From JANMJD01 sp963828405 (GTDB lineage Bacteria; Actinomycetota; Acidimicrobiia; Acidimicrobiales; Ilumatobacteraceae), in contig CAWHEG010000002.1 in assembly GCA_963828405.1 (NCBI GenBank), positions 1 through 64,000 on the forward strand: a stretch of DNA of 64,000 nt. The letters run 5' to 3'. Position 1 is the first letter of the stretch. Each line of letters starts with the position of its first letter. A program made the position numbers and the translations under genes. Under the pieces are notes generated by a model. The model did no database searches, was not told the DNA's origin, and was given only the letters and a program-made list of their open reading frames with translations. Shown here piece by piece: positions 30,322 through 39,632 of the stretch.

Positions 30322-31496
30322 CGGTGGCGATCGAGACCTTCTCGGTCTCGTGCACGACCGCCCAGCTGATCGTCCGTGGCCCGTTCGGCGACGCCGAACT
30401 GCATCTTACGACCGGTCCGGCCGGCCCTGCGGACCACATCGCCCCCTGGCGCCAGACTCGGCTGGATCTGGCCCGCCGCAACCCGTTCGGACGGGTGACG
30501 GCGCCATCGGGCGATCACCTCGCCGCCCTCGACTTCAGCGGGCTCACCCCGCTGACGGCGTACCGGGTCGTGCTCGACGGCCGGCCGGCCGGTGTGGTGA
30601 CCACCCTGCGGCGACCCCCCGGTGAGCTGCTCGGCCGAGTGGCGACCGTCTCCGATCTGCACATCGGCCAACGGCACAACGGCCGGCTTCCGCGCGTCCA
30701 GATCCTGGCGGCGGCCGGGCCGGTGGACCACCACGCCGGCCACGCGATGGCCTGCCTGCGCGCCGCGGTCGACGAGATCGCCGGCTGGGCGCCCGACCTG
30801 CTCGTCGTCAAGGGCGACATCGCCCACACCAACGCCGCCGACGAGTACGACCTGGCCTTCGGCGAGATCGCCCGGCTGGACTGCGCGCAACTGGTCACCG
30901 CCGGCAACCACGACGGCGGCGACTACCGGTCGACGGAGTTCGCCCACGAGGTCGGCCGGCACGGTCACGCCCCGCAGCCCGTGCAGATCCACGACCTCGG
31001 GTCGTGGCGCATCGTCGTGGCCGACACGGTGATCGCCGGGAAGCGTCACGGGACGCTGGCCACCGCCGGCGCCGAGATCCTCGACGCCTGCGCCCGCTGG
31101 GGCGGTCCATGCCTGATCACGCTCCACCACCAGTTGATGGCCCGGCGCATCCCCCACTACGTGCCGACGGGCGTGCCCGCCGCCGAGGCCACCGCGTTCC
31201 TCGCCGAACTCGCCGCCGTCAGCCCCCGCGCCCTGATCACGTCGGGTCACACGCACCGGCACCGGGTTCGCCGGGCCGGGCCGATCTTGATCAGCGAGGT
31301 CGGCTCGACCAAGGACTACCCGGGCTCGTGGGGCGGCTACGAGTTGTACGAGGGAGGCGTCGTGCAGATCGTCCGCCGCATCGCCCATCCCGAGGCGATG
31401 ATGTGGAACGAGCGGACACGTCAGGCCGCACTGGGCGTCTGGGGTCGTTGGGCGCCTGGCACCCTCGACGACCGCTGTTTCAGCCATGCGTGGTGA
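30318..31496 (+). CDS. Metallophosphoesterase with N-terminal fibronectin-like domain
   Basis: 392 aa. About 95 residues of beta-rich domain (LIVRGPFGDAELHLT... LTPLTAYRVVLDG) precede a calcineurin-like phosphoesterase: VATVSDLHIGQRHNG (DxH), LLVVKGDIAHTN (GD), LVTAGNHDGG (GNHD), ITLHHQLMAR and ITSGHTHRHRV (GHTH). All metal ligands are present. No signal peptide. Translationally coupled to pepN by GTGA. Substrate (nucleotide, phospholipid or other ester) is not predictable. Confidence 0.88.
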   Translation: MTVAIETFSVSCTTAQLIVRGPFGDAELHLTTGPAGPADHIAPWRQTRLDLARRNPFGRVTAPSGDHLAALDFSGLTPLTAYRVVLDGRPAGVVTTLRRPPGELLGRVATVSDLHIGQRHNGRLPRVQILAAAGPVDHHAGHAMACLRAAVDEIAGWAPDLLVVKGDIAHTNAADEYDLAFGEIARLDCAQLVTAGNHDGGDYRSTEFAHEVGRHGHAPQPVQIHDLGSWRIVVADTVIAGKRHGTLATAGAEILDACARWGGPCLITLHHQLMARRIPHYVPTGVPAAEATAFLAELAAVSPRALITSGHTHRHRVRRAGPILISEVGSTKDYPGSWGGYELYEGGVVQIVRRIAHPEAMMWNERTRQAALGVWGRWAPGTLDDRCFSHAW

Positions 31497-31594
31497 CAAC
31501 GGCCGTGGGTGCACCAGAATGGCGGGCGCCGCTCCCGACCCCCCGGAAGCCCGCCCCGACGTCCTCCCGGCCGTCCCCGACAAAGGAGCCAACC

Positions 31595-31900
31595 ATGCAG
31601 CTCAGGCCCGGCGCTCGCCTCCAGAGTGTGGCCTGCACGACATCGGTGATCGTCATCCGTGCACCGGCAGACGACCTCGACATCCGCTGCGGCGGCCATC
31701 CGATGCTGCCGGCCGGAACCCCGTTCGACCCCGAGGAGGCGGTCGGTGACCAGGGCACGGGAACGCTGATGGGCAAGCGCTACGGCGGTGACGAACTGGG
31801 CGTGGAGCTGCTGTGCACCAAGGCGGGCCCCGGGCTGTTGTCCATCGGCGACGAACCGATCCCGATGAAGGAGGCCAAGCCGCTGCCCTCGTCGGACTGA
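31595..31900 (+). CDS. Conserved actinobacterial small protein, function unknown
   Basis: 101 aa. Begins MQLRPGARLQSVACTTSVIV, followed by DDLDIRCGGHPML and later LGVELLCTKAGPGLL. Three cysteines in C-x(n)-C-G-G and LLC contexts suggest a small metal- or ligand-binding fold. I recall similar proteins beside acyl-CoA synthetase genes in actinobacteria, but no such gene is adjacent here. A clear ribosome site (AAAGGAGCC) lies before the ATG at 31595. The stretch 31497-31594 otherwise holds nothing obvious. Confidence 0.7.
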   Translation: MQLRPGARLQSVACTTSVIVIRAPADDLDIRCGGHPMLPAGTPFDPEEAVGDQGTGTLMGKRYGGDELGVELLCTKAGPGLLSIGDEPIPMKEAKPLPSSD

Positions 31901-31922
31901 GCCTCGGCCGGCGGGCCGGGCA

Positions 31923-32990
31923 CTACGCCGCGGTCGGCGGTCCCGGTTCCCGACGGCCCGGCGACCGGATCCCGCCGCCCAGCACCCTGTCGTCGTCGGC
32001 GTCGTAGAGCACGACGCTCTGGCCCGGGGCGACGAGGCGCTGGGGTTCGTGCCACTGGAGCCGGCCCGTGCCGTCGACCACGGCCGGCCGGGGATCGCCG
32101 TGGGCGGAGCACTGGGCGAGCATGCGTCCCTCGACGGGGCCGTCGCACCAGCTGAGCCCGTCGATCGTCAGCCCGTGCTCGAGCAGCTCGGCTTCCTCGC
32201 CGACCACGACGGTGGCCGAATCGACGTCGATGTCGACGACGTAGCGCCGCGTCGGCGCGCCGGCGAGTGCCAGACCGCGCCGCTGCCCGGGGGTGACCAG
32301 CTCGACGGCGTCGACGGTGCCGATCTCGGTTCCGGCCCGGTCGACGACCCGGCCCCGGCGGAACGGGATGCGCGACCCGAGGAACGTCTCACGGCCGCCC
32401 GTCGAGGTGATGAAGCAGACGTCCTGGCTGTCGGGCTTGGCGGCCGTCCGCAGGCCGAGCGCGGCGGCCCGCTCCCGGACACCGGCCTTGGTCATCTCGC
32501 CCACCGGGAACAGCGTGCGCGACAACGCGTGCTGATCGAGCATGTGCACCACGTAGCTCTGATCCTTGGGTCGATCGGCGCCGCGGCGCAGCTCCCAGCG
32601 CTGCCCACGTCGCACCACGCGGGCATGGTGACCGGTCGCCACCGCGTCGAAGCCGAGGACCTCGGCCCGCTCGAGCAAACGGTCGAACTTGAGATGTCGG
32701 TTGCACTCGATGCACGGGTTGGGCGTGATCCCCAGCGTGTGGGCGCGCACGTACGGATCGACGACGTGGGTGTGGAACTCCTCGGTGAAGTTGAACACCA
32801 GGTGGTCGAGGTCGAGTTGTTGGGCGACACGGCGGGCGTCGTCGACATCGGCCACCGAGCAGCACCCGGTGTCGCTCTCGCCGCCCCACAGCCGCATCGT
32901 CACCCCGACGACCTGGTGACCGGCGTCGCGCAGCAGGGCGGCGGCCACCGAGGAGTCGACACCTCCACTCATCCCGAGGAGCACCTTCAT
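31923..32990 (-). CDS. mnmA: tRNA-specific 2-thiouridylase MnmA
   Basis: 355 aa. PP-loop GMSGGVDSSVAAALL, VVGVTMRLWGG, first catalytic cysteine in ITPNPCIECNRHLKF, PKDQSYVVHML, second in SQDVCFITSTGG, and the C-terminal barrel ending VLGGGIRSPGR. Activates U34 of Glu/Gln/Lys tRNAs and transfers sulfur. Lies 13 bases after the cysteine desulfurase gene, its sulfur donor, in the same operon. Confidence 0.95.
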   Translation of the reverse strand: MKVLLGMSGGVDSSVAAALLRDAGHQVVGVTMRLWGGESDTGCCSVADVDDARRVAQQLDLDHLVFNFTEEFHTHVVDPYVRAHTLGITPNPCIECNRHLKFDRLLERAEVLGFDAVATGHHARVVRRGQRWELRRGADRPKDQSYVVHMLDQHALSRTLFPVGEMTKAGVRERAAALGLRTAAKPDSQDVCFITSTGGRETFLGSRIPFRRGRVVDRAGTEIGTVDAVELVTPGQRRGLALAGAPTRRYVVDIDVDSATVVVGEEAELLEHGLTIDGLSWCDGPVEGRMLAQCSAHGDPRPAVVDGTGRLQWHEPQRLVAPGQSVVLYDADDDRVLGGGIRSPGRREPGPPTAA

Positions 32991-33003
32991 CGTGCGACCG
33001 GCA

Positions 33004-34185
33004 TCACGTCGCCGGGACCACGGCGGGGCGCCCGGCCCGCAGCCGGGCCACGATCGGCGGGATCACGGCCAGGGCGTGGTCGATGTCGGCGTCGGTCGTC
33101 GTCATGCCGAGCGAGAAGCGGACGGCGCCACGGGCCCACGCCCGGGGAACACCCATCGCAGCGAGTACGTGGGACGGCTCCATCGCCCCGCTGGCGCACG
33201 CCGAGGCCGCGCTGGCGCAGATGCCCCGTTCGTCGAGGCAGAACAGCAGTTCCTCGTTCTCGCACCCTTCGAAGCACAGGTGGGCGGAACCGGCGACCTT
33301 CGCATCGCGGGCGACGGTCTCGCGCACCCCTCGCACCGACTCGTGCAGCCCGTCGACGAGACGGTCGCGCAGCGAACCGATGCGTGCCCCGTTGCGGACG
33401 CGCCCGTCCTGGGTGATCCGCAGCGCCGTCGCCGCGGCGACGATGCCGGCGACGTTGTGCGTGCCGCTGCGCCGGTCGCGTTCCTGGCCGCCGCCCTGGA
33501 GCAGCGGTTCGAGGCGCACCCCCTCGCGGACGAACAGCACGCCGACACCCTTGGGTCCGCCGAACTTGTGCGCCGACAGCGAGAGCAGGTCGACCAGCGG
33601 CGTGATCGTCGACAGCTCGAGCCAGGGCGCCGCCTGCACGGCGTCGGTGTGGAGCAGTGCCCCAGGCGCCGCGCGGCGGATGAGCTCGCTGATCGCGGCG
33701 ATCGGCTGGAGCGTGCCGATCTCGTTGTTGACGGCCATCACCGAGACGACGGCAACGTCGTCATCGAGCGCGGCGGCGAGCTGCTCGAGGTCGACCCGGC
33801 CGGCGGCGTCGACGCCGACGACCCGCCCGCCGGTGTGCTCGACGACGTGGAGCACGGCGTGGTGCTCGTTGGCCGGGCACACGGCGACGCCACCGCGGGC
33901 GCGCAGCGCCCCGTGGACCGCGGCGTTGTCGGCCTCGGTGCCGCAGCCGGTGAAGACGATCTCGCCGGCGTCGGCCCCGAGGCAGCCGGCGACGACTTCG
34001 CGGGCGTCGTCGAGCGCACGGCGGGCATCGCGCGACGCCCGGTGGGAGCCCGACGGGTTGGCGAACCGCTCCGTCAGGTAGGGCAGCATCGCCTCGACGG
34101 CCTCGGGGAGCATCGGCGTCGTGGCCGCGTGATCGAGGTAGGTGAAGCGGGTTCGGCTTCCCGGCTCGACACTCGGCGACGACAT
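33004..34185 (-). CDS. iscS: Cysteine desulfurase (IscS/NifS family)
   Basis: 393 aa. PLP-fold: YLDHAATTPMLPEAVEAM, NPSGSHRASR, IVFTGCGTEADNAAV, NEHHAVL, MAVNNEIGTLQPI, LHTDAVQAAP, PLP lysine in SLSAHKFGGPKGVGVLF, and active-site cysteine in SAASACASGAMEPSHVL followed by AVRFSLGMTTTDADID. The short catalytic loop is of the NifS/IscS class. ATG at 34185 with TAGCCT (minus sense) seven bases upstream. Supplies sulfur to MnmA. Confidence 0.93.
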   Translation of the reverse strand: MSSPSVEPGSRTRFTYLDHAATTPMLPEAVEAMLPYLTERFANPSGSHRASRDARRALDDAREVVAGCLGADAGEIVFTGCGTEADNAAVHGALRARGGVAVCPANEHHAVLHVVEHTGGRVVGVDAAGRVDLEQLAAALDDDVAVVSVMAVNNEIGTLQPIAAISELIRRAAPGALLHTDAVQAAPWLELSTITPLVDLLSLSAHKFGGPKGVGVLFVREGVRLEPLLQGGGQERDRRSGTHNVAGIVAAATALRITQDGRVRNGARIGSLRDRLVDGLHESVRGVRETVARDAKVAGSAHLCFEGCENEELLFCLDERGICASAASACASGAMEPSHVLAAMGVPRAWARGAVRFSLGMTTTDADIDHALAVIPPIVARLRAGRPAVVPAT

Positions 34186-34192
34186 GCTTGCG

Positions 34193-34198
34193 AGGCTA
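34193..34198 (-). promoter_or_regulatory. -10 box of iscS-mnmA operon
   Basis: TAGCCT in the minus sense, seven bases before the ATG at 34185. Confidence 0.55.
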
Positions 34199-34243
34199 CC
34201 GGGGCCCTCGCATCGCGCCGGCCGACCGTGATCTACTTCGGCG

Positions 34244-35008
34244 ATGCACGGATACGACCCGGCCACGTATGGCGACCGCTTCGCCGACGTCTACGACGAC
34301 TGGTACCCCGACCCCCAGGGCACGGCGACCGCGGTGGCGGCGATCACCGCCTGGACGGCGCCCGGCGATGCGCTGCTCGAACTCGGCGTGGGCACCGGTC
34401 GGCTGGCCATCCCGCTCGCCACGGCAGGCCGACGGGTGTGGGGCATCGATGCCAGCTCGGCGATGGTCGACGCCCTGCGCGCCAAACCGGGCGCCGAATC
34501 GGTGACCACGATCGTCGGGGACATGGGCACGGACCTCCCGGCCGGCCCGTTCCGGCTCGTCGTCGCCGCCCTCAACACCTTCTTCGGGCTGCCGTCGCCC
34601 GAGGCCCAGCTTGCCTGCTTCCGGGCCGTCGGGCGACGACTTGCCCACGGTGGCCGGTTCGTGATCGAGGCGTTCGTCCCCTCCATCGATGCCACGACCG
34701 CCGGCGGCGCTCCGGGCGGGAACGACCGCATCGACGTGCGCTCGATGACGGCCGACTGCGTCGTGCTCTCGATCAGCCGGTTGGCCGTCGACGACCAACG
34801 GGCCGAGGGGCACCACGTCGAACTGCGCCACGGGATGCCGGTGGTCCTGCGGCCCTGGTCGATCCGCTACAGCACTCCCGAGCAGCTCGACGAGCTGGCG
34901 GCCACCGCCGGGCTCGAGCTCGAGTCACGCTACGGCTCGTGGGCCGGCGAGCCGTTCTCCGAGCTGAGCAGCCACCATCTGAGCCTGTATCGGGTCCCGG
35001 AAGGGTGA
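34244..35008 (+). CDS. Class I SAM-dependent methyltransferase
   Basis: 254 aa. SAM motif I LLELGVGTGRLAIPLATAG, acidic end of strand 2 VWGIDASSAMVDALRAK, motif post I TIVGDMGTDLPAG and motif III-like LAHGGRFVIEAFVP. Preceded by an N-terminal YGDRFADVYDDWYPD lid common to this group. The C-terminal part (MPVVLRPWSIRYSTPEQLDELAATAGLELESRYGSW) matches small-molecule methyltransferases. Substrate unknown. A candidate -10 (CTACTT) precedes the ATG but is weaker than others. Confidence 0.85.
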   Translation: MHGYDPATYGDRFADVYDDWYPDPQGTATAVAAITAWTAPGDALLELGVGTGRLAIPLATAGRRVWGIDASSAMVDALRAKPGAESVTTIVGDMGTDLPAGPFRLVVAALNTFFGLPSPEAQLACFRAVGRRLAHGGRFVIEAFVPSIDATTAGGAPGGNDRIDVRSMTADCVVLSISRLAVDDQRAEGHHVELRHGMPVVLRPWSIRYSTPEQLDELAATAGLELESRYGSWAGEPFSELSSHHLSLYRVPEG

Positions 35009-35066
35009 CTTCGGCCCAAAGTCGATCGGACCAGCCCGAATGCCCGCGAAACGCCTCTGGTTCTCG

Positions 35067-35072
35067 TATCCT
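35067..35072 (+). promoter_or_regulatory. -10 box of galT
   Basis: TATCCT followed by ten bases and the ATG at 35083. Confidence 0.45.
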
Positions 35073-35082
35073 GAGCAAACGA

Positions 35083-36072
35083 ATGAGCCAGCTCCGACTC
35101 AACCCGCTCAGTGGCAAATGGGTCACGATCGTTTCGTCCCGTGCCGAGCGACCGACCGACTTCGCCCCGCGGAGCAGCCGCGTCGATGCCGACCCCTCCC
35201 GGCCGTGCCCGTTCTGCCCCGGGAACGAGGAGTCCACCCCTCCCGCGCTCGAGACGGTCGACGATCACGGCGGGTGGCGGGTGCGCATCGTGCCCAACCT
35301 GTACCCCGCGTTCGAGGGTGACGACTGCCTGGCCGTCCGCAACCTCGGGCCGGTCCACGTGCAGGCCGAGGCCAGCGGCATCCACGAGGTGTTCGTGTTC
35401 TCGCCGGAGCACTCGGCCAGCCTGCGGACGATGACCGACGACGATGTCAGCGACATCATGGCCGCGCTTCGCCGCCGGTTCATCGAGCACGCCGGCACCA
35501 ACAACGTCCGCTACACCCAGGCGATCGTCAACCAGGGCCGCGAGGCCGGCGCGTCGTTGTCCCACCCCCACGGCCAGCTCCTCGGCATGCCCTTCGTTCC
35601 CGGAGACATCATCGAGGAGGAGCGGGCCTTCGCCCGGTTCGACGGCGGTTGCGTGCTGTGCACCACCGTCGAGGCCGAACTCGCCGACGGGGCGCGCATG
35701 GTGCTCGCCAACGACGAGGCCGTGGTCGTCTGCCCGTTCTGGTCGGGGACGCCCTTCGAGATGCTCGTGATCCCCCGGCACCACGAGATCCACCTCCAGG
35801 ACACGACCCCCGATGCCCTCACCGCCATCGGGCTGGCCCTGCGCGATGCGCTGGCCACGCTCGACCGGGCCAATCCCGACGCCGCCTACCACGTCGTGTT
35901 CCACACTGCGCCCCACCAGCACGGCGGGCCGTTCCACTGGCACATCCACGTATGGCCCAAGCTGCAGTCGGTGGCCGGCTTCGAACAGGGAACCGGCGTG
36001 ATGATCAACATCGTGCCGCCGGAACATGCTGCCGAGGCGATGCGTCGCCTCGCCCCCATCGCCGCCAGCTGA
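35083..36072 (+). CDS. galT: Galactose-1-phosphate uridylyltransferase
   Basis: 329 aa. Zinc pair CPFCPGNE, VRIVPNLYPAF, EVFVFSPEHSASL, VNQGREAGASLSHPHGQLLGMPF (active-site region) and FHWHIHVWPKLQ with the HxH pair. Shorter and more divergent than E. coli GalT, typical of the actinobacterial HIT-superfamily branch; an ADP-glucose or related nucleotide specificity cannot be excluded, given the glycogen genes next door. The upstream frame to 32992 is spurious. Confidence 0.88.
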   Translation: MSQLRLNPLSGKWVTIVSSRAERPTDFAPRSSRVDADPSRPCPFCPGNEESTPPALETVDDHGGWRVRIVPNLYPAFEGDDCLAVRNLGPVHVQAEASGIHEVFVFSPEHSASLRTMTDDDVSDIMAALRRRFIEHAGTNNVRYTQAIVNQGREAGASLSHPHGQLLGMPFVPGDIIEEERAFARFDGGCVLCTTVEAELADGARMVLANDEAVVVCPFWSGTPFEMLVIPRHHEIHLQDTTPDALTAIGLALRDALATLDRANPDAAYHVVFHTAPHQHGGPFHWHIHVWPKLQSVAGFEQGTGVMINIVPPEHAAEAMRRLAPIAAS

Positions 36073-36085
36073 GAACCAGGCCGGT

Positions 36086-37720
36086 TCAGCCGGCGAACCC
36101 CAACACCCTGCGCAGCGGCAGCAGCCGGTCGTCGGGCACCAGCTCGTCGACGCGCTCCTGGGCCCGGGTGAGCTCGACATGTGTGCCGGCCCGGGCGGCG
36201 ACCTCGATCAAGGCTGTGACCTGACCGATCGCCGCGGCTCGGTCGGGGGACTCCGGCGAGGTCGAGCAGACCTCACCGATGAGCCGCCCGAGGAGCTGGT
36301 CGAGCGGTGCCGCCGGCGCCGCCGGCGTGCTCTCGGGCGGACCCTCGCGCAGCGCCCATTCCCACACCTCCCGCCCGGTGGGGAGCGCCGGGTCGTTGGA
36401 GCGGGCGTCACCGAGGATCGCCAGGGCCTGCTCGATCGGGGCGGGGGCGTCGAGCATCGCCAGCAGGCTCGCCGCGTGGGCGGCCTCCTGCAGGACGATG
36501 GCGACCTCGCGCCGGGCCAGATCGGCGAAGAACCACGCGCAACTGGTGAACGACGCCAACGTCGACTGCTGGGCGGCGAGCAGCACCCGGGCCTCGTCGT
36601 GCGACGCCATCGGCAAGACGTGGCGTTCGACGAAGGCGGGCCATCGGGCCGGATCGACGAGCACCTCGCCATAGGCGTCGCGCGCCGCCCACGGGTCGTG
36701 GAACACCCCCGCGCCGCGCCGCTGGAACACGTCGTGGCTGTGGTCGCGCAGCAACTCGAGGGCACGGCGCAGCGGCCCACGCCACGACTGCTGGAACCCT
36801 GGCGCACCGTCGCTCGAGCACCCGCAGTCGGTGTACCAGCGGCCGATGCCGTGGGCGCACGACCACGACGACACCGTCACGTCGCCGACGTCCACCGGCT
36901 CGGCCGCGCCCAGCAGCTCGACGAGCGGGCCGGTGAGCAACCCGTGGCGCGGGGCGAGCTCGAACAGGGCGTGGGCGATGCCGCGCTCGGTGAAGTGGTG
37001 GTGGTGCCCGAACGTCTCGGCGTCGACGGCGGCGACGGCGACGCCCCCGTCGAGACCGGCGGTGAGGCGTTCGACCATCGCCGCCGAGTCGGCGAGCAGC
37101 GACCCGAAGGCGAGATCGTGGCTCACCCAACCGTCGTAGACGACCACCCCGAGGCCGGCTGCCGTACGGCCGAAGCGCCCGGGGCCGGGATGGTGTTCGA
37201 CCTGGTGGGGCGCCAGCACGGTGAAGGCGAAACGCTCGTCGACGAGGAGCGCGGCGACGGCCGGGTCGATGGCCGCCTCGGGCAGCCAGACCCCCTGCGG
37301 TTCGCGGCCGAAACGGAAGCGGAAATCGGCCGCACCCCAGCGCAGCTCGGTGAGCGCGTCACGCGGCTCGGCCAGCGGCAGGATCACGTGGTGGTACGGA
37401 TGGGCGATGGCCGTACGGCCGACCCGGTCCCCCTCGACCATCCGCGCCAGCACCTCAGGAGCGTGTTCGGCCAGCCACGTCGACAGCGTCGGGCCGAGGT
37501 CGAAGCTCATCCGCTCGTAGTTGTTGACGATCCGCGTGATCCGGCCCTCGTCGTCGAAGATGCGGGCGTAGGCGTTGGGGCGGTAGCACTCGTGGGTGAT
37601 CCGCTCGTTCCAGTCGTGGAACGGCGCCGCCGTCGGCTCGACGGGGACCACGCCGGTGCGCGGGTCGGCGCGTGGGGGTTGGTAGACGTGGCCGTGGACC
37701 ACGAAGGCGTCAGCCGGCAC
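36086..37720 (-). CDS. Glycoside hydrolase family 57 / DUF3536 protein
   Basis: 544 aa from a GTG at 37720 overlapping the end of glgB by 11 bases. GH57 signatures: FVVHGHVYQPPRADP, FHDWNERITHECYRPNAYARI, HPYHHVILPLA, WGAADFRFRFG, catalytic nucleophile region GVWLPEAAID and acid/base region AVAAVDAETFGHHHH. Followed by a helical DUF3536-type domain to the end. GH57 enzymes act on alpha-1,4/1,6 glucans as amylases, glucanotransferases or branching enzymes; with glgB in front it probably trims or remodels glycogen. Confidence 0.88.
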   Translation of the reverse strand: MPADAFVVHGHVYQPPRADPRTGVVPVEPTAAPFHDWNERITHECYRPNAYARIFDDEGRITRIVNNYERMSFDLGPTLSTWLAEHAPEVLARMVEGDRVGRTAIAHPYHHVILPLAEPRDALTELRWGAADFRFRFGREPQGVWLPEAAIDPAVAALLVDERFAFTVLAPHQVEHHPGPGRFGRTAAGLGVVVYDGWVSHDLAFGSLLADSAAMVERLTAGLDGGVAVAAVDAETFGHHHHFTERGIAHALFELAPRHGLLTGPLVELLGAAEPVDVGDVTVSSWSCAHGIGRWYTDCGCSSDGAPGFQQSWRGPLRRALELLRDHSHDVFQRRGAGVFHDPWAARDAYGEVLVDPARWPAFVERHVLPMASHDEARVLLAAQQSTLASFTSCAWFFADLARREVAIVLQEAAHAASLLAMLDAPAPIEQALAILGDARSNDPALPTGREVWEWALREGPPESTPAAPAAPLDQLLGRLIGEVCSTSPESPDRAAAIGQVTALIEVAARAGTHVELTRAQERVDELVPDDRLLPLRRVLGFAG

Positions 37721-39590
37721 GGCGTCCCAGCCACACGACCGACAGTGGTGGGAGGTCGACCACGGTGGAATGGGATTGACCCTGCCACGCCACGTCGTCG
37801 ACGGGGACCGTCCGGGCGACACCGCGGTAGCCGCTGCCCCAGAATCGGGCGCCGTCGGTGTCGAGCACCGGCTCCCACGGTCCGCCGCACGGCAGGCCGA
37901 GGCGGTACCCGGGGCGCGGTACGGGGGTGAAGTTGGCCACGCAGACGACGGCCTCGCCGGTGCGGGACCAGCGGATGAAGGTGTAGACGGAGTGGTCCGA
38001 GTCGTCAGCGTCGAGCCACTGGAACCCGCCGGCGGCATCGTCCTGGTCCCACAGGGCCGGCCAGTCGTCGGCGACCTCGTTGAGCGTGCCGACGAGTTCG
38101 ACCATCCCGCGATGCGGCGCATGCTCCTCGAGGTGCCAGGGAAGCGACGCCTCGGCGTTCCACTCGTTCCAGGGGGCGAGCTCGGACCCCATGAAGATCA
38201 GCTTCGCCCCGGGCAGCGCCCACATCCAGGCGAACAGCGCCCGCAGGTTGGCGAACCGCTGCCAGTCGTCGCCGGCCATCTTGCCGAGCAGGGATCCCTT
38301 GCCGTGCACGACCTCGTCGTGGCTGAGGGGCAGGACGAACCGTTCGGTGAACGCGTAGAGCAGCCCGAACGTCAGCGAACGGTGGTGCCAGCGGCGGTGG
38401 ACGGGGTCGTTGGAGAAGTAGGCCAGCGTGTCGTTCATCCAGCCCATGTTCCACTTGTGGCTGAACCCGAGCCCGCCGTGGTGAACCGGGTGGGTGACCA
38501 TCGGCCACGACGTCGACTCCTCGGCGATCATCATCGCCCCGGGGTGGCGGCCGAAGACGACGACATTGAGCGTGCGGATGAAGTCGATGGCGTCGAGGTT
38601 CTCGCGCCCGCCCTCGCGGTTGGGGATCCACTCGCCCGCCGGGCGTGAGTAGTCGAGGTAGAGCATCGAGGCGACGGCGTCGACCCGCAGACCGTCGATG
38701 TGGAACTCCTCGAGCCAGTAGAGCGCGTTGGCGATCAGGAAGTTGCACACCTCGTGGCGCCCGTAGTTGAAGACGTGCGTCCCCCAGTCGGGGTGATCGC
38801 CGAGCCGCGGGTCGGCGTGCTCGTAGAGCGCCGTCCCGTCGAAGCGGGCCAGTGACCAGTCGTCCTTGGGGAAGTGGGCCGGGACCCAGTCGAGCAGCAC
38901 CCCGATGCCCCGGGCGTGCATCCGGTCGACGAACCAGCGCAGGTCGTCGGGGCTCCCGTAGCGCGCCGTCGGCGCGTAGTAGCCGCTGACCTGGTATCCC
39001 CACGAACCGCCGAAGGGGTGCTCGGCCACCGGGAGCAGCTCGACATGGGTGAACCCGAGACCCACGACGTGATCGGCGAGCGGATCGGCGAGTTCGCGGT
39101 AGCCGAGTCCCGGGCGCCACGAGCCGATGTGCACCTCGTAGACGCGCAGCGGCCGCCGTTCGCCGCCGCCGTCGCGTGCCGAGATCCACGCCCCGTCGGA
39201 CCAGTCGAACCCTGGCGGCGCGGCGACGACGCTGGCGTTGGCCGGAGGCAGTTCGGCCCGCTTGGCCATCGGATCCGCTTTCAGGCGGGTGACCCCGTCG
39301 CTCCCGGTGACGGCGAACTTGTAGGTCTGGCCGACGCGGGCGCCCGGCATGATCCCCGCCCACACACCCGACGACCCCTGCGGCTCGAGGGCGTCTGCCT
39401 GATCGGACCATCCGTTCCAGTCCCCGACCGCGCACACCCGCCGGGCGTTGGGCGCCCACACCGCGAAGCACACGCCCCGGTCGGGATCGGCGGGGTCGAC
39501 GACGTTGGCCCCGAGCACCTCCCACAGTCGCCGGTGGGTGCCCTCACCGATCAGATGCAGATCGATGTCCCCGAGGATGGAAGCCGGCAT
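37710..39590 (-). CDS. glgB: 1,4-alpha-glucan branching enzyme GlgB
   Basis: 626 aa. N-terminal CBM48 (VCFAVWAPNARRVCAVGDWNGW), GH13 barrel with VELLPVAEHPFGGSWGYQVSGYYAP, DWVPAHFPKDDWSLARFDGT, nucleophile GLRVDAVASMLYLDYSR, acid/base MMIAEESTSWPMV and LPLSHDEVVHGKGSLL. Lacks the long N1 domain of E. coli GlgB, as many actinobacterial enzymes do. Introduces alpha-1,6 branches. Overlaps the downstream GH57 gene. Confidence 0.95.
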   Translation of the reverse strand: MPASILGDIDLHLIGEGTHRRLWEVLGANVVDPADPDRGVCFAVWAPNARRVCAVGDWNGWSDQADALEPQGSSGVWAGIMPGARVGQTYKFAVTGSDGVTRLKADPMAKRAELPPANASVVAAPPGFDWSDGAWISARDGGGERRPLRVYEVHIGSWRPGLGYRELADPLADHVVGLGFTHVELLPVAEHPFGGSWGYQVSGYYAPTARYGSPDDLRWFVDRMHARGIGVLLDWVPAHFPKDDWSLARFDGTALYEHADPRLGDHPDWGTHVFNYGRHEVCNFLIANALYWLEEFHIDGLRVDAVASMLYLDYSRPAGEWIPNREGGRENLDAIDFIRTLNVVVFGRHPGAMMIAEESTSWPMVTHPVHHGGLGFSHKWNMGWMNDTLAYFSNDPVHRRWHHRSLTFGLLYAFTERFVLPLSHDEVVHGKGSLLGKMAGDDWQRFANLRALFAWMWALPGAKLIFMGSELAPWNEWNAEASLPWHLEEHAPHRGMVELVGTLNEVADDWPALWDQDDAAGGFQWLDADDSDHSVYTFIRWSRTGEAVVCVANFTPVPRPGYRLGLPCGGPWEPVLDTDGARFWGSGYRGVARTVPVDDVAWQGQSHSTVVDLPPLSVVWLGRRAG

Positions 39591-39597
39591 GGCACGA

Positions 39598-39624
39598 AGG
39601 GTAGGCGACGGCGCCCACTACCGT
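39598..39624. promoter_or_regulatory. Divergent leaderless promoters, glgB / GT4
   Basis: TACCCT in the minus sense (39598-39603), seven bases before the glgB ATG at 39590; TACCGT on the plus strand (39619-39624), eight bases before the GTG at 39633. The start codons are 42 bases apart. Confidence 0.6.
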
Positions 39625-39632
39625 GTGCCCCC